Shown here: in pieces, positions 62,495 to 64,000 of the stretch
Numbering within the stretch: the stretch's first letter is position 1
Layout of the letters: every line of letters starts with the position of its first letter
Assembly: GCF_004362515.1 (NCBI RefSeq)
Contig: NZ_SNXU01000001.1
Span: 5,084,001 to 5,148,000, forward strand
DNA length: 64,000 nt
Origin: Actinokineospora alba
GTDB lineage: Bacteria; Actinomycetota; Actinomycetes; Mycobacteriales; Pseudonocardiaceae
Direction of reading: 5' to 3'
The notes under the pieces: generated by a model
Seen by the model: only the letters and a program-made list of their open reading frames with translations
The model's database searches: none
Told to the model about the DNA's origin: nothing
Translations under genes and position numbers: made by a program

Positions 62495-62655
62495 GATCGG
62501 ATGTTTCCGCAAGGTCGCTGGCCGGAATCACGGCAGGTTGGCGCTATTGAGACCCAGGTAGACCAGCACATCCGATCTATCTGTCATCAATCTGGCTGAA
62601 GGTCTTGCAACTTGACGGACCTACCAGCTATACATCTCGGCAATACATCAGATGT
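62495..62655. promoter_or_regulatory. Operator-like repeats in divergent region
   Basis: GATCGGATGT at 62495-62504 and its exact reverse complement ACATCCGATC at 62568-62577, plus the 11-bp palindrome ACATCAGATGT at 62645-62655, 19 bp before the GTG of the hydrolase. Related arms suggest one regulator for both the glycosidase and fuconate genes; regulator not in window. Confidence 0.5.
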
Positions 62656-62673
62656 TTGCGGAGAGGGTGTCGC

Positions 62674-63525
62674 GTGAAGCTGCTTCGAGTGGGACCGGCC
62701 GGGGAGGAGGTGCCCGCTGTCCTCGACGAGTCGGGCGGGCTGCTCGACCTGTCCGGGATCGTCTCCGACATCGACGGCGCGTTCCTGGCGGCAGGCGGCG
62801 TCGACCAGGTCCGCGCCGCCGTCGAGGCCGGGGGACTGCCGGAGCTGCCCGCGGGCCTGCGGATCGGTGCGCCGGTCGCCCGGCCCGGCAAGATCGTCTG
62901 CGTCGGGCTGAACTACTCCGACCACGCCGAGGAGACCGGCGCGGAGAAGCCGACCGAGCCGGTGCTGTTCATGAAGGCGCCCAACACGGTGATCGGCCCG
63001 GACGACCAGGTCCTGGTCCCGCGCGGCAGCCTCAAGACGGACTGGGAAGTCGAACTCGCGGTCGTCATCGGCTCGACCGCCCGCTATCTGACCGGCCACG
63101 CGGATGCCCTGGCCCGCGTGGCCGGTTACGCCATCTCCAACGACGTCTCCGAGCGGGAGTTCCAGCTCGAGCGCGGCGGCCAGTGGGACAAGGGGAAGTC
63201 CTGCGAGACGTTCAACCCGCTGGGCCCGTGGCTGGTCACCGCCGACGAGGTCGCCGACCCGCAGTCGCTGGGCATGCGCCTGTGGGTCAACGGGACGCTC
63301 CGGCAGGACGGCAACAGCAAGAACATGATCTTCGCCGTCGCCGAGATCGTCCGGTACGTGTCCCAGTTCATGGTCCTCGAACCCGGCGACGTGATCAACA
63401 CGGGCACGCCCGCGGGTGTCGCGCTCGGCCTGCCCGACCCGAAGCCGTACCTGCGGGCGGGCGACGTGGTCGAGGTCGAGATCGACGGACTTGGGCGCCA
63501 GCGCCAGGAAGTGGGCCAGGCATGA
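62674..63525 (+). CDS. Fumarylacetoacetate hydrolase family protein
   Basis: 283 residues. GKIVCVGLNYSDHAEE and VELAVVIG, then GDVINTGTPAGVALG near the C-terminus; metal-binding Glu residues of the FAH fold are present. Beside an L-fuconate dehydratase this fits the 2,4-diketo-3-deoxy-L-fuconate hydrolase role. GTG at 62674 with GGAGAGGG 6 nt upstream preferred to an earlier in-frame start. Overlaps the next gene (ATGA). Confidence 0.85.
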   Translation: MKLLRVGPAGEEVPAVLDESGGLLDLSGIVSDIDGAFLAAGGVDQVRAAVEAGGLPELPAGLRIGAPVARPGKIVCVGLNYSDHAEETGAEKPTEPVLFMKAPNTVIGPDDQVLVPRGSLKTDWEVELAVVIGSTARYLTGHADALARVAGYAISNDVSEREFQLERGGQWDKGKSCETFNPLGPWLVTADEVADPQSLGMRLWVNGTLRQDGNSKNMIFAVAEIVRYVSQFMVLEPGDVINTGTPAGVALGLPDPKPYLRAGDVVEVEIDGLGRQRQEVGQA

Positions 63526-64000
63526 GCGAGTTCGCGAGCGAATCATCGGCACGGCCCGCGCGAATCGTGAGCCTGCGCACCCACGACATCCGGTTCCCGA
63601 CGTCGCTGGAGCTCGACGGCTCGGACGCGATGAACCCGGACCCGGACTACTCGGCCGCCTACGTCGTCCTCGGCACCGATTCGCCGGACGGCCTGGAGGG
63701 CCATGGGTTCGCGTTCACCATCGGCCGCGGCAACGACATCCAGAGCACCGCCATCCGCGCACTGGAGTCCTATGTGGTCGGGCGGCGGCTCGACGACACG
63801 CTCGAGGACCTCGGCGGCATCTGGAAGGCGATGGTCCACGACTCGCAGCTGCGCTGGCTGGGCCCGGAGAAGGGCGTCATGCACATGGCGGTCTCCGCGG
63901 TGATCAACGCGCTGTGGGACCTCAAGGCCAAGCGGGCAGGCAAGCCGGTCTGGGAGGTGCTGGCGGGCCTGACCCCCGAGCAGCTCGTGGACCTCGTCGA
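63522..64000 (+). CDS. L-fuconate dehydratase-like enolase superfamily protein (3' partial)
   Basis: First 159 residues visible; the gene continues past the window. The N-terminal capping domain (RFPTSLELDGSDAMNPDPDY and GHGFAFTIGRGN) is typical of L-fuconate dehydratases in the mandelate racemase branch; the metal site lies beyond the window. Dehydrates L-fuconate to 2-keto-3-deoxy-L-fuconate. Coupled to the FAH-family gene. Confidence 0.83.
   Translation, partial: MSEFASESSARPARIVSLRTHDIRFPTSLELDGSDAMNPDPDYSAAYVVLGTDSPDGLEGHGFAFTIGRGNDIQSTAIRALESYVVGRRLDDTLEDLGGIWKAMVHDSQLRWLGPEKGVMHMAVSAVINALWDLKAKRAGKPVWEVLAGLTPEQLVDLV

Overview
This is high-GC actinomycete DNA. It shows GTG starts, many ATGA/GTGA gene overlaps, leaderless-looking starts, an F420-type luciferase-like oxidoreductase, VirS-like AraC regulators and SigB/SigF-type promoters. 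The gene content suggests a soil or saprophytic member of the Pseudonocardiales, but genus cannot be fixed from sequence alone. I saw no rRNA, tRNA, CRISPR array, transposase or prophage. The window reads as a catabolic and stress-response stretch of chromosome. The first gene (permease) and the last gene (fuconate dehydratase) are cut by the window edges.

Layout. 1-3218: oligopeptide/dipeptide ABC transporter (two permeases and a fused double ATPase). 3209-8088: acetoacetate decarboxylase-like protein, cholesterol-oxidase-type GMC enzyme and Baeyer-Villiger monooxygenase, with a divergent AraC regulator. 8138-10471: unknown small protein, secreted alpha/beta hydrolase, small membrane protein. 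10742-17306: phosphonate cluster (GntR regulator, aminophosphonate oxidase-like FAD enzyme, PhnD-PhnC-PhnE, secreted phosphodiesterase). 17352-20465: TetR regulator with a double operator, secreted GH20 hexosaminidase and SGNH esterase. 20611-28880: general-stress partner-switching region (STAS, sigma factor, anti-sigma kinase, PP2C phosphatase, MEDS/kinase protein and accessory genes). 28881-33127: F420-type enzyme, FAD-Rieske protein, SurE, PfkB. 33205-38115: second VirS/monooxygenase set plus an SDR. 38326-46618: lipid or sterol side-chain oxidation genes around a TetR regulator. 46978-48556: TetR and SGNH esterase. 48765-55517: complete 4-hydroxyproline catabolic operon. 55546-59112: LysR and secreted M9 collagenase. 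59436-64000: secreted beta-helix glycosidase-like protein and L-fuconate-pathway genes.

Several neighbourhoods couple an outside step to an inside one: collagenase with hydroxyproline catabolism, a phosphodiesterase with phosphonate uptake, and a GH141-like protein with L-fuconate degradation. Promoters matching the actinobacterial SigB consensus (GNNT, 14-16 nt, GGGTA) sit before the anti-sigma/sigma operon, its divergent neighbour, a 44-codon gene, the FAD-Rieske gene and the PfkB-SurE pair.

The most unusual feature is a family of four intergenic structured repeats of about 140-160 bp (near 14.6, 38.2, 46.7 and 59.3 kb). Each has a 30-34 bp outer stem, a C-rich bulge on one strand, a 12-13 bp second stem, a variable apical hairpin and a TTGCGT box 9-16 nt past the stem; three share an unpaired GCGAGTTTAG box. 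Arm sequences differ between copies while pairing is kept, and the two closest copies differ by a compensatory pair. I do not recognise this family.
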